The position numbers and the translations under genes are program-made. From the NCBI GenBank assembly GCA_016200005.1, contig JACQFP010000033.1, forward strand, positions 95,146 to 159,145: DNA of 64,000 nucleotides, given 5' to 3'. Shown in pieces: positions 1 through 8,631 of this stretch; within the stretch, counting starts at the first letter, position 1; the number at the start of each line of letters is the position of its first letter. The stretch comes from Verrucomicrobiota bacterium (GTDB lineage: Bacteria > Verrucomicrobiota > Verrucomicrobiia > Limisphaerales > PALSA-1396). The notes beneath the pieces were generated by a model, which saw only the letters and a list, made by a program, of their open reading frames with translations, was not told where the DNA came from and ran no database searches.

Positions 1-71
1 AAAACCGAAACACGATGGCAATCCAAACGCAGAATCCAAGGTTACGGCGGAGCCCGTCCGGCAGGCGTCCG

Positions 72-371
72 TTAGGCCTTCCCGGCCTCGCCCCGCAGAA
101 TCTCGCCAAACAATTCGTACACGACCGGACGCTTTTCGGCGAAAACGCAACGAGCGACGCGCTGGCCACCCTGAGCGTAGAATCGAACCACCACCCGGTA
201 GCTTCCTACTCGCAGACGGGCGTAGCCGGCGAGGTCCGCTTCGAGTTGTTTCAGGTCGCCTTTTTCCTGCTCCAGCCCGCGCAGCGCGCGGCGCAGGCGC
301 AGGCGCGGCTCCGGCGCCAAGGCCCGAACGAAGCCGGCCACCTGCGGATCGAGTTCGACTCTAAGCTTCAT
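72..371 (-). CDS. RelE/ParE-family toxin
   Basis: A 99-residue basic protein starting MKLRVELD. The order of elements (alpha-helical N-half rich in Arg/Leu, then LRVGSYRVVVRF, then a C-terminal strand ending VVYELFGEIL) matches RelE/ParE-type toxins, where G-x-Y-R-V-x-Y/F is the family hallmark. Family members are ribosome-dependent mRNA interferases or gyrase inhibitors; which applies here cannot be told. The ATG lies inside the last codons of the upstream antitoxin gene (11-bp overlap), so the pair is translationally coupled. A longer reading in the same frame upstream of this ATG exists but would overlap the antitoxin completely, so the short start is preferred. Confidence 0.8.
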   Translation of the reverse strand: MKLRVELDPQVAGFVRALAPEPRLRLRRALRGLEQEKGDLKQLEADLAGYARLRVGSYRVVVRFYAQGGQRVARCVFAEKRPVVYELFGEILRGEAGKA

Positions 372-603
372 CGAGCGCCGACAAGGGGAGATAGCGGCCT
401 TTGCCGGAGCGGTCGCGGCGGAGGGCGCGGAGGGCCTGTGGGTTGGCCAGGATTTCCATGGTCTCCAGCAGCGCCTCCATCCGCTCGCGCGGCACCAGAA
501 ACGCCACCGTTTCATTGGCCTGCCGCAGGGAAACGGTCTGTTTGGTGCGCACCAGCTTGGGCAACCGCGCCTGCGCCTCCGCAATGTCGAACGTCGTTTT
601 CAC
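361..603 (-). CDS. Phd/YefM-like antitoxin
   Basis: An 80-residue protein beginning with a GTG codon (MKTTFDIAEAQARLPKLV). The N-terminal block (x-x-F-D-I-A-E-A-Q-A-R-L-P-K-L) is typical of the Phd/YefM fold, which binds its own operator and, through a flexible C-terminal tail, neutralises the partner toxin. It lies directly upstream of and overlaps the RelE/ParE-like toxin, the usual antitoxin-first order. Autoregulation by the antitoxin-toxin complex is expected from the family; no clear operator palindrome was identified upstream. Confidence 0.75.
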   Translation of the reverse strand: MKTTFDIAEAQARLPKLVRTKQTVSLRQANETVAFLVPRERMEALLETMEILANPQALRALRRDRSGKGRYLPLSALDEA

Positions 604-855
604 GCTGTTGCTTTAACACGAAGCCGGACCGCGCGCAACAACGGCTTGTGGCCTGCCCAGCGCAACGCAGGCAACGAAAAGCGGCACCGGCAGGCTTCGT
701 TCCCTGCGTTTGCTTCTGTGGGCCACAGGAATCCACGTCCCGGTGGCCTGGCTGGCTCGCGGTTGACCAAGCCCTCGCCAGGGGCAGGGCAAGAATTCCT
801 GTGACAAATTCCCGGTTTTCCCTCTGTAACCAGTGAACCGACGACCGAAAGAACC
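604..855. other. Intergenic, no gene recognised
   Basis: A 252-bp gap between the divergent toxin-antitoxin operon and the beta-helix gene. Open frames here are not protein-like in composition. It must hold the promoters of both flanking units, but no convincing -35/-10 pair was found. Confidence 0.4.
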
Positions 856-2814
856 ATGAAAACAAATCAAACAAATCCAAACCGCTGGCCAGAAACTTCA
901 ATCGCCGTCAGAGAACGCAAGGAACGCATGGAGCCAAGGCTCGTGCTCTCTGCTTTGCGCTCCTTGTGTTCTTTCGCGGCCATCCTTCTCCTCCTGCTTT
1001 CCACCGCCAGCGCCTCCGCCGCCACGCGCTACGTCTGGCAGGACAGCCCCAGCCCGGCGCCGCCCTATACCACCTGGACCACCGCCGCCCACGTCATCCA
1101 GGAGGCCGTGGACGCGGCGCAGACGGACGAGACCGTCCGGGTCGCCGGCGGGGTGTACGCCACGGGCGGACGCGCGGTGGGAACAAACGTGCTGGTGAAT
1201 CGCGTGGCCATTGACCGGGCCGTTACGGTCGAAAGTTTGATGGGAGCGGAGGTGACGATCATCCAAGGCTACCAGGTGCCCGGCACCACCAACGGCGACG
1301 GCGCGATTCGCTGCGTGTATCTCGCCAACGGCGCCAGCCTGTCCGGGTTTACCCTGACCAGCGGGGCCACGCTTACCAACGGGAATTGGCAATTGGAGAG
1401 ATTGGTGATTCACGGCGGCGGGCTGTGGTGTGAATCCACGAACGCTTTTGTGACCAACTGCGTCATCACAGGCAACTCGGCTGCCGGGGCCGGCGGCGGC
1501 GCGTTTCAGGGCACTTTGAACAACTGTACACTGACCGGCAACTGGGCATCCGGCGGCGGCGGGGCATGTGAAGCCACGCTGAACAACTGTACCCTGACTG
1601 GCAACTCGGCTGGCTAGGGCGGTGCGGCGTGTGGCGGCGCGTTGAACAACTGCACGCTCACCGGCAACTCGGCTGATCAAGGCGGCGGGGCAGGTGATGC
1701 CACGCTGAACAACTGCACGCTGACCGGCAACTCCGCTTACTACTCCGGCGGCGGGGCGACTTTTAGCACGCTGAACAACTGCACACTGACCGGCAACTCG
1801 GCCGGCGGCGGAGGCGGAGCGATGTACAGCACGCTTAACAACTGCACGGTGAGTAGTAATTCGGCCACATTGGGCGGCGGGGCCTCGCGCAGCACACTCA
1901 ACAACTGCACTGTGGCTGAGAATTCGGCTTCTGGAGGTGGTGGTGGAGTTGAGATTGGCACACTCAACAACTGTACGCTGACCGGGAATCGGGCCAGTGG
2001 GACCAGTGGGTTTTCTGGCGGCGGGGGGGCGGCAGGAGGGACGCTTAACAACTGCAGCTTAACCGGCAATTCGACCGCGACCTGGGGCGGAGGGGTCATT
2101 GGGGGCGACATGTTTTGGGGACCCCTCACCCTGAACAACTGCACGCTGACCGGCAATTCTGCTTCTTTATCCGGCGGCGGGGCGTTGGGGGGCACACTGA
2201 ACAACTGCATCGTCTATTTCAACACCGCCACGAATGGAGCGAACTACGCGACCAGTCCTCTTTTCACTACCCTGAACTACTGTTCCACAACGCCGATGTC
2301 CACCAGCGGTTTCGGCAACATCACCAACGCGCCGCTGTTCGTGGATTACGCTAACGGCAATCTGCATCTGCAATCCAACTCCCCCTGCATCAATGCCGGC
2401 CTCAATGCCTATGCTCCCGGCTCAACGGACCTGGACGGCCTCCCGCGCATCGTCAGCGGCACGGTGGACATCGGCGCCTACGAGTTCCAAGGCCCCGGCT
2501 CAGTGATTTCCTACGCCTGGCTCCAGCAGTACGGCCTGCCCACCGACGGTTCGGCGGATGCCACGGACCCGGACGCCGACGGCCACACCACCTGGCAGGA
2601 GTGGCGTTGCCAGACCGATCCCACCAACGCGCTCTCGGTGTTACGCCTGCTGTCGGCGACGCCCAGCGGCACCAACGTGACCGTGAGTTGGCAGAGTGTG
2701 GCCGGGGTAAACTATTTCCTGGAGCGCAGCACGAACCTGGCGTCAATACCGCCGTTCACTCCGCTGGCCACCGGCATTCCCGGCCAGCCAACGGCCACGG
2801 GCGCCGGGCGCTAA
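856..2814 (+). pseudogene. Secreted right-handed beta-helix repeat protein, interrupted by an in-frame TAG
   Basis: The first part (856-1617) has a hydrophobic export segment (SFAAILLLLLSTASASA), then a parallel beta-helix region with about a dozen repeats of the type T-L-N-N-C-T-L-T-G-N-S-A-x-G-G-G-A, resembling Pmp/choice-of-anchor proteins. The frame is stopped by a single TAG at 1615-1617 and continues in the same frame, in register with the repeats, to TAA at 2812-2814. The most economical reading is one 652-codon gene with a point nonsense change or a base-call error. The C-terminal third (from about 2480) has an acidic linker with D-P-D-A-D-G and the W-Q-S-V-A-G-V-N-Y-F-L-E-R-S-T-N-L module common at the ends of secreted Verrucomicrobia proteins, but stops before the F-F-Y-R-V-type finish usually seen. 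Initiation at 928 (MEPRLVL) instead of 856 is possible. Confidence 0.7.
911..973. repeat. Inverted repeat forming part of the export-signal coding region
   Basis: Arms at 911-928 and 956-973 are complementary at 15 of 18 positions. The right arm (tgcgctccttgtgttctt) encodes the start of the signal-peptide hydrophobic stretch of the beta-helix gene. It resembles the 'ttctttgcgttcttt' class of interspersed repeats, of which 30476-30567 may be a relative. Confidence 0.6.
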
Positions 2815-2832
2815 CTTCTTCAACAATTCCGG

Positions 2833-2877
2833 TCGGCGGAACGCCGCCCTTACTGGCAGGCAAGGATGTCTGCCGCT
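2833..2877. repeat. Small hairpin pair after the beta-helix gene
   Basis: Two short stems, GGCGG-AACG-CCGCC and GGCAG-N10-CTGCC, lie in the 82-bp gap between the convergent beta-helix and oxidoreductase genes. No T tract follows, so it may be a repeat element rather than a terminator. Confidence 0.4.
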
Positions 2878-2896
2878 ACGAATTTCCGGACACGTT

Positions 2897-4261
2897 CTAA
2901 AGCACCACGGTTCTTCCTGGAACCGGAATCGGATAGCGGCCGTTTGCATCAGGTTGGACCGGCGCCGGTGCCGCCAGCGAACTGATTAGGTCCAGCCCCG
3001 GCGACTGTTCCAACTTCGATGCGAGGGCTTCGTCGTAACTGATCAACTTCCCGGACTCGGCGGCCATGCGTCCCATGATGCTCACGAAGCAAGCACGAGC
3101 GCCACGTTCGGCTTCATTGTAAGGCTTGTCATTGCGGATGGCGTCGAAGAGCAGGTCGTGCTCGACTTGATACGGCTCGCAGGGTCCGCCGCTGTAGCGC
3201 CAGAATTCATTTTCACGGGTTTGGACCTGGTTCTTGTAGAGACGCGGTTTCGCGGCGGCGAGGCTTTCCATGATGAGCGCGGAACCTTTCGTGCCGTGCG
3301 CGAAGTCGGAGTAAATGTCCCAGCAACCGGTGTTGTGCCGGCCTTCGGCCAGCAGCTTCGCGCCGTCGGCGAAGGTGTACTCAATCATGTATTGGTCGAA
3401 CATCTGGTCCGGGTCTTCGCGGGCGGCACGAGCGCCGTGGCCTTGCGCAGTGACGGGCCAGGCGTTCTTGGCCCAGCAGCAAACGTCGATGTTGTGGATG
3501 AGCCAATCGACAAAGAAACTCGCGTTGAGCCAGGTGAAGCAACTGTAGTTGAGAATCTGGTGGCCAAGCTCCGTTTCATCTGGCCCCTTGGGTTTGAAGC
3601 CGACGGGACCGTGCATGCGATAAGTGCGCAGCAGGAGGAGGTCACCGATGGCACCGTCGTGGATGCGCTGGATGACTTCCTCGCGCGGCTTGTCGTGGCG
3701 CCACATCAGGCCGGTGGCAACCTTGAGGTTCTTCTGTTTCGCCAATTCAGCGGCGCGCAGGATGCGACGGATGCCCGGCGCGTCCGTGGCAAAGGATTTT
3801 TCCATGAACACGTTCACGCCTTTCTGCACGGCATATTCGAAGTGAATCGGGCGAAAGGCGGCGGGCGTGGCCAGCAAGACGAGATCGCCCTTGTCGAGCG
3901 CGTCGATGGCGCGCTTGAACGAGTCGAAGCCGAGGAAGCGGCGTTCGGGCGGGACGTGAATCTGACTGGTGTATTTCGGCGAAAGGGCCTTGAAGCTGCC
4001 CTCGAGGCGATGCTCGAACACGTCGGCCATCGCCCAAAGTTGGGTGGGACCTTTAGTGGAAAGCGCGTTGGCGGCGGCACCGGTGCCGCGTCCGCCGCAA
4101 CCGACGAGCGCGATTTTGATGGTGTTGTCTTCGGCGGTGTAGCCGGGGCGTGGCGCGGCCAGTGTGCCGGCCAATGCAGTGGCGGCGACGGCGGCGCCGG
4201 AAGTTTTGAGAAACTCACGACGAGTCGTGAGGGATTGAGTGGTTGCTTGTTCAGGGTTCAT
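2897..4261 (-). CDS. Gfo/Idh/MocA-family oxidoreductase, Tat-exported
   Basis: A 454-residue protein. Residues 13-40 form a twin-arginine signal (TRREFLKTSG, then an Ala-rich hydrophobic stretch). The mature part starts with a Rossmann strand and dinucleotide loop, ALVGCGGRGTG (GCGGRG at 54-59). MEKSF at 153-157 corresponds to the family EKP motif, with Ser in place of Pro. Family members are NAD(P)-dependent sugar or inositol dehydrogenases or act on related carbohydrates; the substrate is unknown. The Tat signal suggests folding with cofactor in the cytoplasm and action in the periplasm. It is 113 bp downstream of the HEAT-repeat gene and may belong to the same minus-strand unit. Confidence 0.88.
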   Translation of the reverse strand: MNPEQATTQSLTTRREFLKTSGAAVAATALAGTLAAPRPGYTAEDNTIKIALVGCGGRGTGAAANALSTKGPTQLWAMADVFEHRLEGSFKALSPKYTSQIHVPPERRFLGFDSFKRAIDALDKGDLVLLATPAAFRPIHFEYAVQKGVNVFMEKSFATDAPGIRRILRAAELAKQKNLKVATGLMWRHDKPREEVIQRIHDGAIGDLLLLRTYRMHGPVGFKPKGPDETELGHQILNYSCFTWLNASFFVDWLIHNIDVCCWAKNAWPVTAQGHGARAAREDPDQMFDQYMIEYTFADGAKLLAEGRHNTGCWDIYSDFAHGTKGSALIMESLAAAKPRLYKNQVQTRENEFWRYSGGPCEPYQVEHDLLFDAIRNDKPYNEAERGARACFVSIMGRMAAESGKLISYDEALASKLEQSPGLDLISSLAAPAPVQPDANGRYPIPVPGRTVVL

Positions 4262-4374
4262 GGTCTTGCTCCGTTGGTTGATGATGGTCCATGTCTCAAT
4301 TGTTCAGTTGAAGTTTGATGCGTTTTCCTGGTCATCGGTGTTTCTGTGTTTGCAAAAACGGTTTCCAACCGGCA

Positions 4375-5013
4375 TCAGGCAGTGGCGACGGGTTTCACTG
4401 CGGTTTTTTCCGTCGGAATGAGTTTCTGGCTGGGAAATCCGTTGACCTTTTGGCCGCGTGCCCGGAGCGACACGGCGATCGCGGGCTTGAAATCTTCGGG
4501 CGTGGAAGCCAACGCAGTCTTGAGCGCGGCGAGTGATTTGGCGCCGGGCATTCGTTGGAGAGCGCCGCGGACGTCTTCGCGCAGGTCTTGGTCGAGAAGA
4601 AGGGCGGCCAAGGGCGGCACGGTGTCGTCGCCGCCAATCTCGGAAAGCATCCAGACGAATTCACGGCGGACATAGCTGCTGCCGTGCGCGAGCAACGGAA
4701 CGAGTTCAGTCGCGACCTCGCTTCTTTCCTTGTCTGCACCCGGCCGTCCAGCGTGGCGCACGATTTTCCACAGTGCGCGTTGGGCGGCGCGAGCGATTTC
4801 AAAGTCGGGATGGGCCATGACCTCGGCCAGCGGCTTCACGGCTGGCGCTCCGAACTCGGCGGCACTTTGCCACGCGGGACCGCGTACCCGGTCGTCCGCG
4901 CTCTTGATCCGACTGATGAACTCGTCCAGGGAAATTTTCCCGGCGGCGGTTGACAGGCTGGCGAGCGTGACGCCAGCGGTCAGTGGGGCATTGGTGAAGG
5001 GTTGGTTCGTCAT
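4375..5013 (-). CDS. HEAT-repeat protein
   Basis: A 212-residue protein beginning MTNQPFTNAP. From about residue 30 it is built of paired helices with HEAT-like spacing (G-A-P-A-V-K-P-L-A-E-V, Y-V-R-R-E-F-V-W-M-L-S-E-I-G, D-T-V-P-P-L-A-A-L-L). HEAT repeats are protein-interaction scaffolds, and no catalytic motif is visible. The ATG is 2 bp after the stop of the sugar-phosphate isomerase-like gene, so the two are surely co-transcribed. An in-frame extension upstream of this ATG would run back into the neighbour, so the short start was chosen. No signal peptide is evident although its neighbours are exported. Confidence 0.75.
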   Translation of the reverse strand: MTNQPFTNAPLTAGVTLASLSTAAGKISLDEFISRIKSADDRVRGPAWQSAAEFGAPAVKPLAEVMAHPDFEIARAAQRALWKIVRHAGRPGADKERSEVATELVPLLAHGSSYVRREFVWMLSEIGGDDTVPPLAALLLDQDLREDVRGALQRMPGAKSLAALKTALASTPEDFKPAIAVSLRARGQKVNGFPSQKLIPTEKTAVKPVATA

Positions 5014-5015
5014 GG

Positions 5016-6059
5016 TCAAACTTGCTTCTTGAGATAATCCCGCGACTTGGCCAGCGCGGCGGTCATGGCGTCGGGCTCGACGTGGCCGTGCATGAAGGGG
5101 TTCACGAACCACTGGTAATTCACCTTGGCCAAAGCTCTGAGCCACGGTTTGAAATCGGTCGGGCCGTGGCCGGGAAGTTGGCCCACGTCGGGTTGGTTTT
5201 GCCAGGCGTAAAAGAAAAACAATTGCGGGCCGCATACGGCGATGGTTTCTTCCACCGGGGCTTTGATGGTTTGAAGATGATACGGCGCCAGCGCGAGGCC
5301 GAGCCGTGGATGCTTGTTCAACTCGACAAACGCCTTGAAGGAATCCAGCGAATCGAGCAGCGCGCTGCCGTGGTTTTCGATGGCGAGATAGGAATTGTGT
5401 TTCTCGGCCAGGTCGGCGAGCGGCTTTAGACTTTCGAGGAACGATTTCATTTTTGAAGTGAGTTCCTCCGGTTTGCAGGGCGCGGCGCTGCTCTGGATGG
5501 CCACGCCACCGCCGGCTTTGCCGAGCAATTCGGCGTACTTCGCGTAACCGCCGACGTAGGTGGAGAAGGCGTAAAGCCTGAGTTTGTGTTTGGCGAGCAG
5601 TTCCCGGAGGCCGTCAGGGCCGAGACGCTTTTGCACGTCGTCGAGGTGGGGACAGTTGTCGTAAGCGCACCAGATGTCGATGGCGTCGAAGCCCAGCGCC
5701 GCGATGCGCTCGCAGGCTTGTTCGATCGGCAGGCCTTTGAAGTGAATGGAGGAGGTGGACAGACGGAGACGCCAGATGTCAGCAGCTCGGCCAATTGGAA
5801 TCAGCGTGCTGGCAGCGGCGGCAGTTGCGACTGCAAGGAAATCACGGCGGCTGAGAAAACCCGAGTTCCGAAATTCCAAATCCGAATGAATTCCGAAATC
5901 CAAAGCTCGAAGAAAGGCCGGTTCCTTCGGGCGGTGCATTCGGGTTTTGGGCTTCGAGCTTCTGTTCCCCCGTGGAATAAACGCTTGGCTATTTCCGGCG
6001 ATGACACTAGTGCTATTCCACGGGGTGAAGGCTTTCGGATTTTGGATTTCGGATTTCAT
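5016..6059 (-). CDS. Sugar-phosphate isomerase/epimerase-like TIM barrel with Tat signal and repeat-derived leader
   Basis: A 347-residue protein. Residues 70-93 are a Tat signal (SRRDFLAVATAAAASTL). The rest is a xylose isomerase-like TIM barrel (AP endonuclease 2 fold) with I-A-A-L-G-F-D-A-I-D-I-W near 106-117 and L-A-I-E-N-H-G, where Glu and His are typical metal ligands. Substrate unknown. Residues 2-66 ahead of the Tat motif are translated from nested interspersed repeats (5868-6058). The ATG overlaps the stop of the upstream oxidoreductase as ATGA, so this start is positionally plausible; an internal ATG at residue 41 is an alternative. No start codon closer to the Tat motif is seen apart from a TTG. 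Confidence 0.8.
   Translation of the reverse strand: MKSEIQNPKAFTPWNSTSVIAGNSQAFIPRGNRSSKPKTRMHRPKEPAFLRALDFGIHSDLEFRNSGFLSRRDFLAVATAAAASTLIPIGRAADIWRLRLSTSSIHFKGLPIEQACERIAALGFDAIDIWCAYDNCPHLDDVQKRLGPDGLRELLAKHKLRLYAFSTYVGGYAKYAELLGKAGGGVAIQSSAAPCKPEELTSKMKSFLESLKPLADLAEKHNSYLAIENHGSALLDSLDSFKAFVELNKHPRLGLALAPYHLQTIKAPVEETIAVCGPQLFFFYAWQNQPDVGQLPGHGPTDFKPWLRALAKVNYQWFVNPFMHGHVEPDAMTAALAKSRDYLKKQV
5868..6058. repeat. Nested interspersed repeats inside the isomerase leader
   Basis: Outer arms are made of the AAATCCG/CGGATTT unit: about 6034-6058 at one end and 5868-5905 at the other, in inverted orientation. Inside lies a second element with perfect 11-bp arms (CCCCGTGGAAT at 5968-5978, ATTCCACGGGG at 6015-6025). 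The whole block is open in the frame of the surrounding gene. The same AAATCCG unit recurs inside proS. Confidence 0.75.
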
Positions 6060-7402
6060 AACACATACGGATAGCGCTGCGGCTTGCCCAACATGCGATT
6101 GGCCTGCTCATCTCCGATGACCTGTTGCTTTACTCCATCCCATTCCAGTTTTCGGCCGAGGATGTAGGAGAGGTTGCCAAGATTACAGAGCGTGGCGGTG
6201 CGATGGGCAATCGCGATATCGACGGCGGGCCGGTGGTGGCCTTCGCGAATGGACTTAAACCAATCCGCCTTGTGGTTCATGTTGAAGTCCTCGTATTCGT
6301 GGGTTCGTGCGACTTCGCCGCCGCCGGCCGGAAGCTTGAAGTTGATCGCGTCCGCGTGCGCTCCTTTGTAAGCGCCTTCCCACTCCAAAATCAAATGTCC
6401 GCGCTCGCCCCAGAACACCTGGCCAAACTCCGTCTGGCCAACCTTGTCGCCCGGCTGGCCCCACACGAGCGTCCAGTCCGGGTTCCTGAATTGGTAAATC
6501 ACTTCCATGTCAATCGGGCAGTCCCACAGACCTTTGGTCGGCGCGGTGCCTTTGGCTTCGACGGTGAAAGAAGTTTGCTGGTCGGCGTTCATGCACCAGA
6601 AGATCGTGCTGAACTGATGCGCGCCGCGGTCGCGGATTTGGCCGCCCCCGGACTCGAGCAACCAGCGGAAATTGGCCGGGCAATAACGTTGATTGTACGG
6701 ACGCCACGGCAACGGACCGAGCCACAAGTCCCAGTCCAATTCCGCTGGTGGCTCGCAGTCGGGCACCGGGTTGGCATCGACTGGATTGGCGTAATGCCAG
6801 CAAGTCACTTTGTTCACGCGGCCCACGATGCCGTTGCGGATGGCGCGGCAGGTGTACCATGCGCCTTTGCCGGTGCGTCCTTGCGCGCCAACTTGCACGG
6901 CCACGTTCGCCGCGCGCGCCGCCGCGACCATCGCTTGGCCTTCCTCGACGGTGACCGAGGCGGGCTTCTCGACATAAACATGCTTGCCCGATTCGCACGC
7001 ATGGACAGTCTGAACCGCGTGCCAGTGATCGGGCGTGGCAATCACCACGGCATCGATGTCCTTGCGCTGAATGATGTAGCGATAATCGCGATACGGCTCG
7101 ACGCCAGGGCCGGCGAGTTTCACCGCCGCGGCAAGGCGCTTTTCGTCCGCGTCACACACGGCGGCGAGGTTGATCTTTCCGGCTTTCTGAAACTCCAACA
7201 TGTTTTTCAAATGCACCGTGCCCATGCCGCCAACGCCGATGTGGGCGATGGTCAAGCGACTGTTCGCAGATGTCAGGCCCGGCGCTCCGAGGACGCGCGA
7301 CGGGACGAACTGCGGAAAGCCGATGCCGGCTCCACCGAGCACGACCGCCCCAGTCGTTTTGAGAAAATCCCGGCGCGCGATTCTGTGGTCGTGCTTCGCC
7401 AT
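6056..7402 (-). CDS. Gfo/Idh/MocA-family oxidoreductase, Tat-exported
   Basis: A 448-residue protein with an N-terminal Tat signal (ARRDFLKTTGAVVLGGAG at 9-26). The Rossmann nucleotide loop is HIGVGGMGTVH (GVGGMG at 56-61) and the conserved EKP catalytic-region motif is at 145-147 (YVEKPASV). Length and layout match secreted Gfo/Idh/MocA proteins abundant in Verrucomicrobia and Planctomycetes, many of unknown sugar substrate. It is the first gene of a minus-strand operon: its stop overlaps the next gene's ATG by 4 bp, followed by the HEAT-repeat gene. Together with the TIM-barrel isomerase this suggests periplasmic sugar or polyol conversion. Confidence 0.9.
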   Translation of the reverse strand: MAKHDHRIARRDFLKTTGAVVLGGAGIGFPQFVPSRVLGAPGLTSANSRLTIAHIGVGGMGTVHLKNMLEFQKAGKINLAAVCDADEKRLAAAVKLAGPGVEPYRDYRYIIQRKDIDAVVIATPDHWHAVQTVHACESGKHVYVEKPASVTVEEGQAMVAAARAANVAVQVGAQGRTGKGAWYTCRAIRNGIVGRVNKVTCWHYANPVDANPVPDCEPPAELDWDLWLGPLPWRPYNQRYCPANFRWLLESGGGQIRDRGAHQFSTIFWCMNADQQTSFTVEAKGTAPTKGLWDCPIDMEVIYQFRNPDWTLVWGQPGDKVGQTEFGQVFWGERGHLILEWEGAYKGAHADAINFKLPAGGGEVARTHEYEDFNMNHKADWFKSIREGHHRPAVDIAIAHRTATLCNLGNLSYILGRKLEWDGVKQQVIGDEQANRMLGKPQRYPYVL

Positions 7403-7651
7403 GTTGATCTTTTTTCCGCGAAATGCTTGAAATCAGAAATTCAGTTTGAAAATAAGAGCCGGCGATGAATTCACCATTGACCTGAATCAAGGAAATGTGT
7501 TCGCAGATCCAGTGAACAGTGGGCACAGACATGCTCTAAAACTGGAGGGCGAGCAGGCTGATCCCGACGCCCCTCCTGAGTAACGCGTTTTGTGCGATTC
7601 GTGTCTGAAAAAGACATTTGCCGCTGCCATTCTTTTCCGTAAGTTCGACGC

Positions 7652-8341
7652 ATGTTCAAACCGGGCGACCTTTTCGATCTCAGCCAGACGGAGCACGCCG
7701 CGCTGTTCGACGGTTGCGAATTTGCCTGGGACGTGCTGAAAAAACTCAAGGACTACCTCGCGGCGAATTTGCGCCCGGCTCTGCACCATCGTTGCGAAGG
7801 ACAGGCCTTCATCGGCGAACAAGTTTTTATTGGCGAAGGCACGGTGGTCGAGGACGGCGTCATGATCAAAGGCCCGGCCATCATCGGGCGCAACTGTCAC
7901 ATCCGGCACAACGCCTATTTCCGCGAACATGTCATCCTTGGCGATAGTTGCGTCGTGGGCAACTCGACGGAAATCAAGAACTCCATCCTGTTCAACAACG
8001 CCGGCGCGCCGCACTTCAATTACATCGGCGATTCCATCCTCGGCCACCGGGCGCATCTCGGCGCCGGCGTGGTGTTGTCCAACATCAAGTCCCTTCCTGG
8101 CAACGTGACTGTCGAAATCGATGGCCAACCATTCGACACCGGCCTGCGCAAGTTCGGCGCGCTGATCGGGGACGGTTGTGACATCGGCTGCAACAGCGTG
8201 CTGAATCCCGGCAGCATCATTGGTCGCGGCTCCGTGATTTATCCGAACATCAACTGGCGCGGCATTCTCCCCGCCAACATGATTGTGAAAAATAAGGCCG
8301 CGCAGGAAGTCGTTGTGCGCCGACCGAGAACCACCGACTGA
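7652..8341 (+). CDS. Left-handed beta-helix (hexapeptide) transferase, GlmU/LpxA-like
   Basis: A 229-residue protein. After about 45 helical residues come hexapeptide repeats running to the end (I-G-E-Q-V-F, I-G-E-G-T-V, I-I-G-R-N-C-H-I-R, V-I-L-G-D-S, L-G-A-G-V-V-L-S-N, G-D-G-C-D-I-G-C-N-S-V-L). The N-A-Y-F-R-E-H and N-S-I-L-F-N-N blocks resemble the C-terminal acyltransferase half of bifunctional sugar-1-phosphate nucleotidyltransferases, but no nucleotidyltransferase domain is present. It probably acts on a sugar nucleotide for envelope or storage polysaccharide; the exact substrate is not deducible. It is a single gene between the divergent oxidoreductase operon and a repeat-rich gap. Confidence 0.75.
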   Translation: MFKPGDLFDLSQTEHAALFDGCEFAWDVLKKLKDYLAANLRPALHHRCEGQAFIGEQVFIGEGTVVEDGVMIKGPAIIGRNCHIRHNAYFREHVILGDSCVVGNSTEIKNSILFNNAGAPHFNYIGDSILGHRAHLGAGVVLSNIKSLPGNVTVEIDGQPFDTGLRKFGALIGDGCDIGCNSVLNPGSIIGRGSVIYPNINWRGILPANMIVKNKAAQEVVVRRPRTTD

Positions 8342-8354
8342 CCGCAGTTTAACG

Positions 8355-8516
8355 GTAGGAGCCGACGTGAGGAGGCTCAGAACTTGTCGAACAGAAAGTG
8401 AGCCGGTGAGCAAGTGGGAAAGGGAGAGGGGGCGGGCGGGCGCGATTCTCACTTTTTCAGTTACCCACTTTCCCACCTGCCCGTTTTCAGTATGAGGCTC
8501 GTAACCTCGGCGGCTG
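8355..8516. repeat. Nested interspersed repeat element
   Basis: Outer arms around 8355-8378 (gtaggagccgacgtgaggag) and 8494-8516 (gaggctcgtaacctcggcgg) are roughly inverted. Between them is a second inverted family of AAGTGGGAAAG/CTTTCCCAC type (about 8395-8490). It occupies most of the gap before the first ECF sigma gene. The outer family recurs at 9153-9206. Confidence 0.55.
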
Positions 8517-8631
8517 CTTTTTGGATCTGTTGCCTGCCCATCTGTGTTCATCAGCGTGAATCTGCGGTTTAAATCTTCATGCAGAGTTTCCTAGACAAAT
8601 CCTCCCGCCGCGTGCGTCATTCAACAAAGAC

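Noticed and set aside
15..836. 273-codon frame at the window start
   Set aside because: It overlaps the toxin-antitoxin pair on the opposite strand and is Arg/Pro-rich without domain pattern.
1615..1617. Programmed readthrough or special amino acid at TAG
   Set aside because: No pyrrolysine machinery or recoding signal is visible, and the repeats on both sides favour a point change.
6125..7468. 447-codon open frame antisense to the Tat-signal oxidoreductase
   Set aside because: The opposite strand encodes a complete Gfo/Idh/MocA protein with signal; the mirror frame has no plausible protein pattern.
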